Shown here piece after piece: positions 1 to 11,700 of a stretch of DNA of 64,000 bases. A program made the position numbers and the translations under genes. The notes beneath the pieces are model-generated. The model saw only the letters and a list, made by a program, of their open reading frames with translations, searched no databases and was not told where the DNA came from. The DNA comes from Haliotis asinina. Its lineage: Eukaryota > Mollusca > Gastropoda > Lepetellida > Haliotidae. Location of the stretch: NCBI RefSeq assembly GCF_037392515.1, contig NC_090285.1:6943501-7007500 (forward strand), read 5' to 3'. Each line of letters opens with the position of its first letter. The first letter of the stretch is position 1.

Positions 1-1420
1 TCTTACACATTTATTCAATGGAATCCTACGATGTGAAATTTGATAGATCTGTCTTTGTTTAGAAGCGTTCTTATATTTCACCGAATTCACGGTATGATAA
101 CTGAAAATTAGTCAGGACAGAATTAACTGTAAATTATATTATCTTTGAAAAGCAAGATTTCTGAGACTTTTTTAGTTTATATGCGTTTTACCAAGTTCAA
201 TGTGCAATAACTGGTAATACGTCAAGATTGATTAAAACTGTTAACTAAAACACTTTTATTACACATGAATTTACTGGTTTTTAGCATTGAAGGGCAGGTC
301 TGAAAATGAAGTTTGCATGAATGTATTTTTGTGTTCAACTAGTTTGTTTCTGCTGGATCATCCTTTAGCCTATAATATCTTGCCTACGTGCACATGTTAT
401 CTAACTGTAACACGCTTTTCGTTTTTTCCGTTTCTTGACATTGGCCGGCTCAAGATATTACTTACATATGTTGAGTTCTCGTCCTTGACTCCACCTGCGG
501 GGCGAATGGTCATCTATATCACGTCTGCATCACTACAAGCAGTAGTCCAATCCTACTGGTCTTAGTTCCGTAAAAGGGATGGAGTCAAGCCAACACAGGT
601 GAAACGCTGTACTTTCTCAAACGGGTTGTTTTGGAATGATATAAGAAAGCAAGATTACAAGTTATGAGATCTTAATTTAGGGGAGGATAAGAGAACATTT
701 TATAAATATATACGGTGCAAATTGAAGGAAGTGAAAGTGTATGAAACGTAAACACCCAACGAAAGTAATGGTTTAAGATTCTCGATCTTGTACATCAACA
801 TCAGTAAATGATTTACATTTACCTCGGGAGTTAGGATCCAGGCTGCTGAACACAATATTTACCTGATCTTGTTGACTGTAATGAGCACAAATAACATTCG
901 CCAAACTGATGATAAAAATATCAGCAGTTCACAGGCAATATACAATGTTATCCGTTAATTTAACGAACAGTCTTTAAATTTTTTGGGTGAAAATCACAGA
1001 AGTGTAAAATGCTCGTCATTAGGGTGATAGTGATTGTGTAATACCAGCTTTGTGTCATCTGGTTTGGTAAAGGAAGATATTTTAAAGCTACCCATCATCA
1101 CAGGTGTGCCGATGTATAATTGTCCAGATTGGGATTATTGTGTTCAGTAAAATAAACAGGCCGCAAACAGCCCGAGATACACGGGCCAACGTCACACCGA
1201 CAAAATACGTGCATCAGCTGACGAGATAAGCAGACAGTACACATGCGCAGATGGACTGAATGACCAACGTTTCCCTGTGATCAAATGGGGTCTGGTCTAG
1301 CTTCAAAGGGAATGCATTCTTCGTCGTCTGTATTTGAACATCCTGACGTTTCATTAGCATATTGTTTAAAATGATAAACAACTGCTACGTTTGTGTTTAA
1401 AAACCGCACCTCGTAATGTT
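1..1420. other. No gene seen
   Basis: AT-rich sequence with no long open frame that looks coding and no recognised repeat. The one open frame (287-565, plus) shows no family motif and no convincing splice or start context. Confidence 0.5.
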
Positions 1421-1424
1421 TGGT

Positions 1425-1560
1425 CGTGGCCTGTAAATAATCGAGCCTGAACCAGACAAGCAGTAACTAGCACCGTAAGCATCGATCGACGCAATTGGAG
1501 GACATGCATCAATCAAGGTGCCTCATCACCTGAAACCGTTATTTGCGTGGCTTCCTGAAG
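1425..1560 (-). repeat. SINE family 1 fragment
   Basis: The stretch carries the diagnostic core of family 1 (TGTAAATAATCGAG, then a CAGACAAG-like block and GCATCGATC). It is diverged and lacks the CTCA-type tail. Strand is given relative to the element's sense direction, taken as ending in the ACTCACTC tail. Confidence 0.6.
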
Positions 1561-1597
1561 ACCAGTTGTATCATCCATTATCATTCTGTTGTTACTA

Positions 1598-1743
1598 TCA
1601 GGGCGGTTGGGTAGCCTTGTGGTTAAACCGTTCGCTCGTCATGTCGATTCCTCGCAGTGGTACGATGATTGAAGGTCATATCTGGTGACCCGACCGATCT
1701 TGCTGGAATGTTGCTGAAGAGTCGTAAAAGTATACTCACTCAC
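1598..1743 (+). repeat. SINE family 2 (tRNA-derived head)
   Basis: The head GGTAGCCTTGTGGTTAAACCG resembles a pol III A box region. The B box is damaged. The body ends in TTGCTGGAATGTTGCTGAAG and the ACTCACTCAC tail typical of the family in this window. Confidence 0.65.
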
Positions 1744-1779
1744 CCTCTTGTAATAATTACCACACGCAACTTTCTGCGG

Positions 1780-1935
1780 CCGGCAATTACGCAGTTCTGG
1801 ATCAGATAATACAGTGACTGACATTATGAGCACTGTATGGCGTAATTTAATACGACGATGTGCAGAGATCCAAGTCGCCAAGCCCCGCCATCCACTTCGA
1901 TTAACAGCCTCTTACCATCAGCACACGTTGCTGTG
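1780..1935 (-). repeat. Diverged SINE family 1 copy
   Basis: Order of blocks (GGATCAGATAATACAGTGA, ATTATGAGCA, AAGTCGCCAAGCC, CGCCTCTTAC-like) follows family 1, but identity is low and an insertion interrupts it. Possible old copy. Confidence 0.4.
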
Positions 1936-2071
1936 AATCGATGTTCTTACTCAAAATCCCCTGTATTCTTCCTCATTTTCCTTTCTTAATGGTGAGAAGA
2001 AAGAAACAGTTAATTGAAACCAACAGTTCCATAATGTATTAATGACAGGGAGTTAATATAACAAAAATGAT

Positions 2072-2077
2072 TTTATT
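2072..2077 (-). terminator. Candidate poly(A) signal for the DUF3504 gene
   Basis: TTTATT on the plus strand reads AATAAA on the minus strand, about 670 bases past the stop codon at 2747-2749. Position fits a 3' UTR end, but AATAAA is common in AT-rich DNA. Confidence 0.3.
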
Positions 2078-2746
2078 TCAAAATGCAATAAAACAACTTT
2101 GCAGTACCACCAACAGGGAAGCCCGAGGGTAGAACCACAATAAACTAACATGCAAACCAGAAAGGGAGACAACCGCAGGCGAAAAGTAATAATCAAAAAC
2201 GCATCTGAAGTGATCATATCAGATTAATATTGTATATGTTCTGTATCACTTAATCTTTTCGATAGTGTATTCCATGTTTAATTCAGATAAAATATTTGAT
2301 GAAGTGATAATGTTTTCTAAAGAGAAACACTGGTAACCTGAATACCTGAATATTTCAGGGATGCAGTATTTGTCATAAGTAGATCAAATATTGGACCCGT
2401 GGTGTAGATAGCAGATTATGCCTAACTTACTTCCGGGGGCAAACTATAATTACAAATCAAATTGAGGAGTTTTTTTTGTAATAGAGGAGCAACAGACAGA
2501 CACAATTTTCATTTGGATACCATTCAAATGAAGCTTGCATTCTCATCTCAAGACATAGTTTTAATGCACATTTGGAACCAGTCAGGAAGGTAAATATTGA
2601 AGCAATTTCAACAAGTGTAGAGTGCATATGTTTGAAGAATAGGCCAGCCGTATGCCATGGTGTGGAATTCTAGATGGAGTGAGCATATGGTCCGACAAGT
2701 CCTGTCTGCTAGCTATATTTCATCATGTTGAAAATGGGTGAATTTT

Positions 2747-3402
2747 CTACAAAATCTTCCACACTTTACTTTCACCGGTGACATTAGAAATTTTAAGTTT
2801 CTTTTGAGGTGATGTTGTGGATGCGGTGTTGTCACTAGCATCTATGTTGACCTGCAGCTGACCACCATACAGGACGCAGTTTCCAACTTGGGCAACTTGA
2901 CTGTATGACGTTGGGGTAGTACTGTCGTTTGCCGTCTGCTGCTGTGTACAATGACCCAGGGAGTGACCTGGTGTTATTGCCGTGACAGATGGTCTTGGAG
3001 CTATGGCAAGCTGCTTGCCAATCCTGGTACTGCTCCCAGACCCTGCTTGGTATTTCAAATGGTCCTCGTTAGTGGGTTGAGCTGTAACAGAGGCATTTAC
3101 CAAAGTTGCAGTATGTCTTGGCAGCGAGGGCTCCTGTGATGCAAGACTGTTGGCAGCCTGGCTCTGAGATGTGAATGGAAATTGGGGAAAGAAGATTGCT
3201 GCCGGACGAGGTGCAGTAGGAGCAGCAGTGTTGATAGCGTTGTTCATGTAGTACTGGGACAGTGAGAGTGGAGATGGTAGTATGTAAGGCTGGATGGCAG
3301 ACTGGGATGGCTGTGGTGGATGTACTTGTCGTGGAGTGAACTTTCGGGCTCTCAGCGGCTGTTCCATGATCCTGTATGAGTTTTCCCGACAAAACACAAT
3401 CC
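2747..3402 (-). CDS. DUF3504 gene exon 3 (C-terminus)
   Basis: Acceptor ATTCCAG|GGATTG at 3403/3402. It codes 218 residues rich in P, S, T, Q and A (for example RQVHPPQPSQSAIQPYILPS) and ends KVWKIL-stop. Looks like a disordered activation-type tail. Confidence 0.7.
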
Positions 3403-6285
3403 CTGGAATAAGAAATGAAGGATATTGAAGAATAGCAAACGCCCCCTAGCCAAATGGGGACACTGTCCAGTGACTGTCAGGATCAGGGAACCAATGGCCG
3501 CTTCATACATGGTAATGTAACATCCTGTCGTTTTTACAAATGGAGGGCCAAGGTGAAAATAATTACCTCAAACTACTAAACACTCCCCCCCTCCCCCCCC
3601 CCCCCCCCAACCGGTAGTATAACATTTATTAGGTAATATATACATGTGTTTACAGAGCAGTCAGTGGATGCTTTGCATTTGTAAAATTCGGCTTGATGTT
3701 TCCTATTTTCTTATCACCTCCCATGCATGCCTGAGTTTAGTTTTATGCAGCTTTTAGCAATGTTGCAGAGATATCAGGGTGAGGGACATCACTTTTCATG
3801 CATGTATCAGAAAAGGTTCAAAGGCAAGTTTGTCATCCCTTCACACTTGTGTGCTTTGCAATTCATATAGTTCTTGAATTGCAAGTGTTTGAATTGACAG
3901 TTTGCACTGTAGAAACAGGTTTTAGAGTTTTATTTCACTGACCAACACTGGATGGTCCAGTGATTCGTATCAACCCTGACTGCAAGAATTCCATAACCCC
4001 ATATAACTTACGAATTGCACATATGCACATAGTATGGTCGAGGAGGAAGGGGAAATGAACAGTGGCAGCAAACTGGTCAACTGGAATAACTTTGCATCCG
4101 ATGGCTGAAGGATGGTAGCAGGTGAATGCATAACACACTTTATTGTGTGAAAAATACACACAAACGGAACAGTGGCAGCAAATTGGTCAACAGGAAACAT
4201 TTTGTATCCCATGGCTGAAGGGTGGTAGCAGGTGAACGCATAACACACTTTAATGTGTGAAAACTACACACAAACGGGATCCATTATTCTGGGAGGTTGA
4301 CCATGACTTACCAGAAGTGTCTTTGAGAACATCAATCCGCTTGAGCCAGTCAACAACAGTGACGAGGTCGGAGTACACCAGGCGCTGGAAAACCCGCTTT
4401 ATCTTGGCTTTTGCTGTATTCACATCTATGGGATCAGGGCCTCCTGCAAATGTGAAGGTGCACCAATAAGTGAATACACCAACTGGAAGCTCGCGGTAAC
4501 TAGCATATGATGTACCATGATGGTACTCCCGAGTAGTAAAATAAATACTTCCAGAGTCGTGCAAAAACTGTTGGACACTGGGCGTAATGTTAATAGACTT
4601 ACAGGTTAATTTATTGTAGCATTGCTAATCTTCATGAGTTTCATTTTCGTAAGATCCAAGTCAAATTTTCCACATTTGTGAGGAATAATCTTACCTACCA
4701 TCACAAAATTTCTGTTTTTTTTCTTTTGCTTATTTATCGAACGTCAACAATTCAATCAACATATGTAATTGTACAGTGCCGTGAAGTCCTTAATATAACG
4801 ACCGATGTGATTGTGTTAAATAGTGGTTGGAAAGTTGTACTGAAATTGTATGCGCAGAACAGAGATGATTTAAAAATTTGCCCATCAAATTTTACAAAAT
4901 GTATTGTCAACTCATTTCATGAAAATTATTTAAATAATATGTAAGTCTTTGGAAATTACGTATTATTTACCAAGAATATGTTGACCTTCCCTGTCTTGTT
5001 TCGTCTGTGATTTCCGTTTGACATATGGCCTGAAAGCCCCCCTCTCCTCTTCAGTGTTGCACCCGACTGACTTGGTGGAGTCAGCGGGGAGTACGGTTGG
5101 GGGTAGTGGTCCATCAGCTGGCACAGTGCCTGGTCTTTCTGTACATGACGAATTATATGAAACCAGAGCTTGACTCTTTTGTACAGACATGACCTGATAC
5201 CTATGTTGGAAAACAAGTTCCTCCAGCGACCAGGGTGCCAGTTTCTTCATTGAAACATTCGTGTACTTCACATCAAGTTCAGCTAGTTTGGTGATCTTTC
5301 CCATCATCTGAGAAGTAAAGTTTCTGCCAATCCGTTCTGGGTGATACCACGCACTGGTTTTGTCCGGAATGGACAGTCTTGGGCGCTGGAATAGGTACTG
5401 GCAGTTAGGGTCGATTTTCGTTAGCAGCTTCTCTAGGGATAAAATTGGGCACATCTCATCACCTTTCTTCTCGTACATCCGACACCTGTCGTGTTCCTCG
5501 TCTGTTGATGCTCTCGTTGCATAACGACGTCCGTCGCTGTCGATGTCAAAGATGAAGTCTGTCGTCTTGGTGTCCCGTTGCACTTTTGACCGTTTCCTGG
5601 AGAAGTACACGCTGATTTCAAACCACACTTTAAGTAGGAGGGTGAGTGGGGTTTTGGGGCTTAATGCATCACTATTGTATATTTTCCTCAGATCCTCTGT
5701 TGTCATGCGGGGGCTTGTTCGTTCTGGGTTTTCCCTGGCGGCACTTTTAACAACACGTTTGAACACAACATTGGAATACCTGAATGCCCTTTCTTCAATA
5801 ATGTCCATCTTTCTGGGCGGTACCATGTTTGCGAAATACCGATTTAGCCCGTACCTTATTGCGACGATGGTATTTCTGGAATATCGTTGACCGGTTTTAC
5901 TCCGGACTTCTACGTAAAATCGACACAGAATCTGATCCAGCGCGGCAGGTTTTATGGTTTTTAGATCGACGTCAATGTTGTTTTTCTGACACCAGTCAAG
6001 TAGGAGTTTCACGGTAAACTTCAATGGCCTGTCAGGAGTTGTGAATTCGCTTGTGTCCACGAGGTGTTGTTCGGGCTCGGATTCCGATTCCGATTCCCCG
6101 CCCTCTTCTGCGTCATCGTAATACATTTCTGGCTCATACACCTCCTCTGTAACTGACTCAGAGGAAATAATGTCCATGTGTCTTCCACTGTCACTGTCTC
6201 CTGCAACAGATTCTACTTCTAAAATGAGATCAGGACTATATTCTGTTACTCGTGACTGTGGTTTAGTTTTCAACCGTTCCGCCAT
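2747..6285 (-). CDS. DUF3504/Crypton-type recombinase-like protein, 3 exons, 700 aa
   Basis: Three exons join in phase: complement 6285-4971, 4443-4312 and 3402-2747, giving 2103 nt with stop. I start at the ATG at 6285 (ACAAAATGGCGG, good context) rather than the in-frame ATG at 6339. Residues 45-75 are acidic (ESESESEPEQ). Residues about 88-345 resemble the DUF3504 region of QRICH1, ZMYM2-4 and KIAA1958: a helical core (LKFTVKLLLDWCQKNN, RNTIVAIRYGLNRYF), then WFEISVYFSRKR, TDFIFDIDSDGRRY and WYHPERIGRNFT. That family is known to derive from Crypton tyrosine recombinases. The usual C-terminal catalytic stretch is short and irregular (FQHRYQ, later SYNSS), so recombinase activity is doubtful. 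The 44-residue middle exon is amphipathic; the last exon is Pro/Ser/Thr/Gln-rich. Likely a nuclear DNA-binding host protein. Orthology to one named gene is not settled. Confidence 0.72.
3585..3608. repeat. Poly-C tract
   Basis: 24 bases that are all C except one T, inside intron 2 of the DUF3504 gene. Length is likely polymorphic and unreliable in assembly. Confidence 0.9.
4057..4276. repeat. 110-bp tandem duplication in an intron
   Basis: Two adjacent copies beginning GAACAGTGGCAGCAAA at 4057 and 4167. Each ends in a CACACTTTA-TGTGTGAAAA hairpin-like motif. The second copy stops about 35 bases from the donor of exon 2. Confidence 0.85.
4312..4443 (-). CDS. DUF3504 gene exon 2
   Basis: 132 nt bounded by TTTGCAG|GAGG and CTTCTG|GTAAGT, phase 1 at both ends. 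Codes a helical, charged segment (AKAKIKRVFQRL, VDWLKRIDVLKD). No domain name recognised. Confidence 0.7.
4971..6285 (-). CDS. DUF3504 gene exon 1
   Basis: Codes residues 1-438 plus one base. The donor reads ATATTCTTG|GTAAAT at 4971/4970; reading through it meets a stop two codons later. It contains the acidic N-terminus and the whole recombinase-like region. Confidence 0.75.
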
Positions 6286-6606
6286 TTTGTCGTCAGTAAT
6301 GCCACGTTCATATCCGACGCAGTAATTTAGACATACCATTCCATATTACTTATTCAGTTCTTTCGACGTACTCACGATATGCAGCCTTTCAAAGAGAAAC
6401 GTTTTCAAAGATTTTGCGTGAAGTGCACCAGACAAAACACATGCCCACATGGGCAGATTTCTATGACCTTGACCTTCTCTAGGGAGACGTTATTGCATCA
6501 AAGCTCACGTTGCGGCATAGATCACCTGACTACCCGTGTTGCGCATGATACACAGATACAGGGTAGTTAAGGCAAAGGATGACGACTGGGGCCCAGTCAA
6601 GTCACG

Positions 6607-6659
6607 ATGAACTATCTACTTTTGAGTATAGCAGCTTTCCTGGTGGGAGCCCAGTCTCG
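6607..6659 (+). CDS. Possible first exon coding a signal peptide
   Basis: ATG at 6607 opens MNYLLLSIAAFLVGAQSR and is followed by TCTCG|GTATGT, a plausible donor. The peptide has the length and hydrophobic core of a secretion signal. It lies about 320 bases from the oppositely directed start of the DUF3504 gene. I found no convincing next exon on the plus strand, so it may be chance. Confidence 0.25.
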
Positions 6660-6829
6660 GTATGTACTTCCCATCAACATTATGCTGAGAATATCGTCTA
6701 CATACCAGAGACGACAGGAAACGATTACCTACCGTAAATACGTAGAGGCAGGTCCCGTAACCCCGTTTGAACCCATACGGTGTTTCATGCTTTATTGATA
6801 TAATTATTACTCGCCCGTGGAAGATACTG

Positions 6830-6875
6830 CAGTGTAATATTAATTTTGTACGGCAATATTACACCAGTGTAATAT
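6830..6875. repeat. Inverted-repeat cluster GTGTAATATT / AATATTACAC
   Basis: CAGTGTAATATT is followed 12 bases later by AATATTACAC and again by GTGTAATAT, so two alternative hairpins can form. It may be the end of an unrecognised transposon. Confidence 0.6.
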
Positions 6876-6886
6876 CGCTTGACGTA

Positions 6887-6918
6887 TGACGTCAAAATGG
6901 TTCAAAGGTGTGACGTCA
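6887..6918. promoter_or_regulatory. Pair of palindromic CRE-like sites
   Basis: TGACGTCA occurs at 6887-6894 and 6911-6918, 24 bases apart. This is the consensus for CREB/ATF factors. The sites are about 600 bases upstream of the DUF3504 start. They sit next to inverted repeats and could belong to a mobile element. Confidence 0.4.
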
Positions 6919-7084
6919 CAATGCTAATGTCGCTGTCGCAATTCTACTAGATCTTGCTTGACTCGTGGGAAGAGAGTCCTCACACAATGTCGCCGCAGTT
7001 ACTGTCAACGTATGTTGGCTAGTAATAAACAGAATACTAAACTAACTTCCATGAAATACCATTTTTATTTAAGTCGTTAAAATA

Positions 7085-7122
7085 TTTAGTATCAAACTCG
7101 CTTTCGGTCGTTTGATACCAAA
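7085..7122. repeat. 13-bp-arm hairpin
   Basis: TTTAGTATCAAAC and GTTTGATACCAAA pair with one mismatch across a 12-base loop. A third partial arm (GTCGTTTAGTATCC) follows at about 7161. Confidence 0.6.
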
Positions 7123-7199
7123 TAATTAACTCGTTTAATACAAATGTTATAACATGGAGGGTCGTTTAGTATCCTCTCATTGATATGTATTATTTTAGA

Positions 7200-8400
7200 T
7201 GTAAAGTATGTTTTGAACCTTTACATACAGAGCTGCCACCCTTACAAAACAGTACTCTTTCTAACCCTAACGGGGTATATTTCCCTTAGCCACCAGCGGC
7301 GTAAACGTCGGTAGTTGGCAGCAGACGAGCAAAAGTGCATGTCATCAACATACCCGTCCCATCCGCCCAGTAGTTTTAATGGCTTGAGGTGTACATATCA
7401 GCAATTACACCTTATATTATAATTTTAATAAATGTACACATAAAATGTGACCCTTTTACAGTTTGAGAGTTTGTCAGTTTAGATTATTTGTAAGATCATA
7501 TCATTCTGATCAGCAGATAGATACTTCCAGTTCAATAAAAATGCAATAGTTCCCATTGCCTCCTGTTGTTTGTAAGATTCAAAGTTAAGCTCTTGGAATG
7601 TGCATTGGAATATATCCACCTCCATAAACCCACCGACCTCAAACCACTTCTATGTAATCGTTAAATTAGGAGAGTATCTTGCGGGAAAACTATGCAAATT
7701 CTCTGCAAACATGAATAACAAGCAAATCTCAAGATCTTTGAGTTTCAAATGTTTCACTTTCAACATTTATTAATTATACAGATAGGCCTTCAAGGTAGAA
7801 ACGTCACAGTACAACGGACCTAATACAACAGGGGGAATTTGGCTTTGCATTCCCATTTACAAAAACTTATGACAGTTGCCAAAACCGTGCTTGGGGCAGT
7901 AGAGAGAAATGCTTTGTTTCATACAGTTTACAGCTGAGGTGGAATCAAGGCCGAAGGATGTCGCAGTGTGGTAACATCAAGCCCAAGGACCGCCGAAACG
8001 TTATCACTCCAGTCGTTCATGACAACGCCCAGCCTACCTGTATGGTATGCGTGTGCGCGCGCGCGCGTATTTTACACATGACTGTGTACATCATTTACCG
8101 GGAAAGCGTGTGTTTTACGAGTACCTTTGTCAACTACATGTATTTACCTGGATTGTGTGTGTTTGTCTTTGCTTTACGCGTACCTGTGTACTTCTGTATC
8201 CCTGCATCTAAACCTCCCCAGGGAGTAACCTAAAGACATGTCACTGTTTGGTGAAATGGGCAACTGTGGGCTCATGGGAGAATGTTGGACAGGAATTCAC
8301 ACTCACTGGCTCATCTATCACAGCACCTGAGTCTATAGGCGGAAAATGGCTAAGGCATAAGACGTTTACCATTCTGATAAACCTAATGGAACCTGGAAGT
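7200..8400. other. No gene seen
   Basis: Apart from a short GC/GT run near 8050-8067 there is nothing recognisable. The open frame at 7958-8233 passes through that simple repeat and shows no motif. Confidence 0.5.
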
Positions 8401-8401
8401 G

Positions 8402-8587
8402 TTATTTGAACCCAGATCCACCATTCGTAACGACTCGCGTCATTCCGGCAAGTCGGATGGCGTAGGCCACGGAAAGAGACGAGTAGTTACGAATGCCAGG
8501 ACCATTACTGCTCTGGGGAGGTAGCTCTGCACCATTGACTTGGACCCTTGGCCATCCGTGTCCTTGCTTGTGTCTTGGGAGAATCAC
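8402..8587 (-). CDS. Possible terminal exon, gene unknown
   Basis: A minus-strand open frame ends TNGGSGFK-stop at 8402. It has varied, coding-like composition (GHGWPRVQVNGAELPPQ, RNYSSLSVAYAIRLAGMT) and a fair acceptor (TTCTCCCAAG|ACACAAG, about 8573). No upstream partner exon was found before the nuclease gene's last exon at 13840. It may be a real last exon, a pseudogene fragment or chance. Confidence 0.22.
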   Translation of the reverse strand: MILPRHKQGHGWPRVQVNGAELPPQSSNGPGIRNYSSLSVAYAIRLAGMTRVVTNGGSGFK

Positions 8588-8759
8588 AATGAAAGTGAAA
8601 CGTTTCTAAAGAGTAATGCTTTATTCAGATTAAATGAGATACATAATTCATTTCCTGAATTATACAAATCAGTTATTTACAATATTCGTTCGGTAATGAA
8701 TGACGTAACATGGATTTATAAAGAACAATGGTGCGTTAAAACACAAATTACAATTTAAA

Positions 8760-11700
8760 AAAATTCTTAACCTTTGAAATGCTATAAAATGTCATAACAA
8801 CAATACATAAAATACCAAACAGCTAACGTTACGATGACATTGTACGATGTGACATTTATGTGGATGAACTCTCTGCTCCTATATTACTTTCAGGCTATAT
8901 CCAGTCCTTACCAGGATATTACTGTTGCCATGCGATCCTGGCTGATAGGGAAAGTGTGTGAATGAATGAGGCTGGTTGCCTTTGGTACAGACATGGGAGT
9001 ACATACCCTGATCTGGTTTGACTGTGTTATACTGGGCCTGAAGAAGCCAGTGTTTGACAGTGTGGGCATCAGTTTGTGTTCCTGTTATGCCTTACACGTA
9101 CACATCCACGAAGTCTGGTTTTTGAAAAGCTTTTAATCTTTAACAGTTTTCACAAAATTCCAGTTTGAATCCATTGTAAGACAAAGAATACCCAGAAAAA
9201 ACATCTGATAGGAAACTTATCAGTAATGGAAGGTAAAACTATTTACACAAAGCATTGAAAGAATAGTGAAAAACAGTAGAAAGTGAAATGATATTTCAGC
9301 ACACAAGTGTTCTGAAGAAATAATCTGCCAATTCCAAGCTCTTGACAGTACCTGATGATCAAGCAGAAACTATTTATGCTAGTTACCAACTATGTGAGAC
9401 AATTGTGATTGGAATGAAAAGGTCAACATCATGGATGACAGTGTCTGCCTCCTATCTGGTGTATCTATCAGCTGTGTTTTCATGTAGATTCTAAGGGGTT
9501 TCAACCTGTTTACGAATCTTAACATTGACACAAAACTGATACAATATAACACATTATCCACATATTTAATATTTTCTAATTTACTCACCACCATCCAGAA
9601 CTCCAATCAAACAGTAAAGTAACTACTTCCTTAAATACAAGTTTATCCTTTTAAGGGAATAAGGTGCTGAGCTGCTATATAAGTACTGCATTCAAGCTGT
9701 TTGCCCTTTTTGTCGTATACTGTAACATACCCATTAGGTATTAACAAATCAAAACAAGAAAACAAAACAAGATAGGATGTATACTATACCCTAACAAACA
9801 AGATACAGACAACTTATCTCAATACAGCTGAAGTTCATATCCTTTCACTAAAAAACACTGGCAATGTCTTTTTCTCAATACAAACTGTTTTGTAAGGAGT
9901 GCCACGGAAGCCAGATTAATTTCTAAAAAGGTTTTCACTAGAACAAGATAAGACAAACACCAGATTTAATTCCCTTCCTTAACATCTTGTTCACTAATTA
10001 AAATAATTAGAAAGCTAAGAATCAGTTGCTGATGCAGCTAAAACAGTAACGGGGTACTTTTAACAAATACACAGAGTTGGAATGAATGATACAAACACTC
10101 TTTCTGTGTAATCTGTAATCATGTGTACAGATGAAACGCATTCTGCCAGATGGTGACCTGGTGGATGATGCTTAAAACCCTTTAAACATCGCCAAATCAA
10201 ATGCAGCAGTGGAAAGGATCAACAACAAAACTGGTTTTAAACAATGGAAATGCCGGAAGTGGGCTCATTCCACAAAGTGGTGGAAGCACTAATGTGACTG
10301 CAGATTTAACATAGGCCAATGATATTCATAGTGCTGCATTGGCTTTGTGGAACAGGACCACTGGTCTATTTTTAGTACAAATATAAACTATGATAGAATT
10401 AAATGCGTTTGAGTGCTCACTTGAATGCTGCTGATGCAGACACAGAGAACCCGCTTTCCAGCCAGGGAACACCAGTACTGTTACTATTTCCTGGGAAAAC
10501 TTGCACTGTGTCTTGAGTGATTGCCTTCAAGAAGACATCTCATGAGGAAGGTGGGAAGATCACAACAATATACCATGGTATGACATCGTTAGACAATTCC
10601 TCATGTTACAGTTTATAAGGCTTACATGGCAATGTCAATATCAACTGGGAAACGAATTTGTCCAAAAATAAACTAGCCATGTATTTACCATTAAGAAACC
10701 TTAATACTGTACACATACATCCCATGATCTTTAATGTGGCTACCATATTATGTAGTGGTGCTCTTTGAGGACAAGTCATTTTGCAGTTGAGTGGTGAGGA
10801 GGTGCATGGCTAGTAGTATCGGCATGGATATCTAGGAAGGGAAATGTGTCAATAAGTGATTCTGTGTCCTTTGGGATGTGTCACTGAGCTGGTGACTTCA
10901 AATGGGAGGGGGAACCCAATATTCTATATTATTTACATTACTAAATGTCATAATAAAGAAATGAAGCAAACAGGTTATCTGGTAACAAAAATAGGTTGTT
11001 GCACAAGTTATTGTTTGGATTCCTGAAAGACAACCAAGCATTCAAGGTTTGTAACTAAACCATGCAATGCATGGATTGACCTGCTTGGAGTATACACTGT
11101 TGTTTGTTCAGACAGAGCACCTGTTCTGTGTACAGACAATAGTTTGCTAGTATAGCACCTACACGGTTAAGAGTAGTTTGTGAGTGATCAAGAGATGGTC
11201 AGACAATATGTAGTGTGTAGTGAGAACATCTGCTGGCAAACAAGACTATAGTTTGTTGTGTGATCAGTTTGTTGTGTGATCAGGCAGGCATGGCCAATAC
11301 TTGCATCAGCTAGGTATAAAACTATAAAGTTTGTAGTGAGATCATCTGCTGAGAACAGTAAATAGTTTGTACTTGGAGCACCTGCTGGGGGGTACAGACT
11401 ATACCTAGTTGTGTGATATCATCTGCTGAGAATAGTTAATAGTTTGTACTTGGAGAAATTGCTGGGGGTACAATCTATACCTAGCTGTGTGATATCATCT
11501 GCTGAGAATTGTTAATAGTGTGTACTTGGGGTACAGACTATACTTTGCTGTGTGATATCATCTGCTGAGAATAGTTAATAGTTTGTACTTGGAGCACCTG
11601 CTGGGGGTACAATCTATACCTAGCTGTGTGATATCATCTGCTGAGAATTGTTAATAGTTTGTACTAGGAGCACCTACTGGGTTACAGACTATATCCAGCA

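Noticed and set aside
3069-3392. Second minus-strand frame in the last DUF3504 exon
   Set aside because: Its composition is that of a shifted reading of the real exon. The phase from exon 2 requires the other frame.
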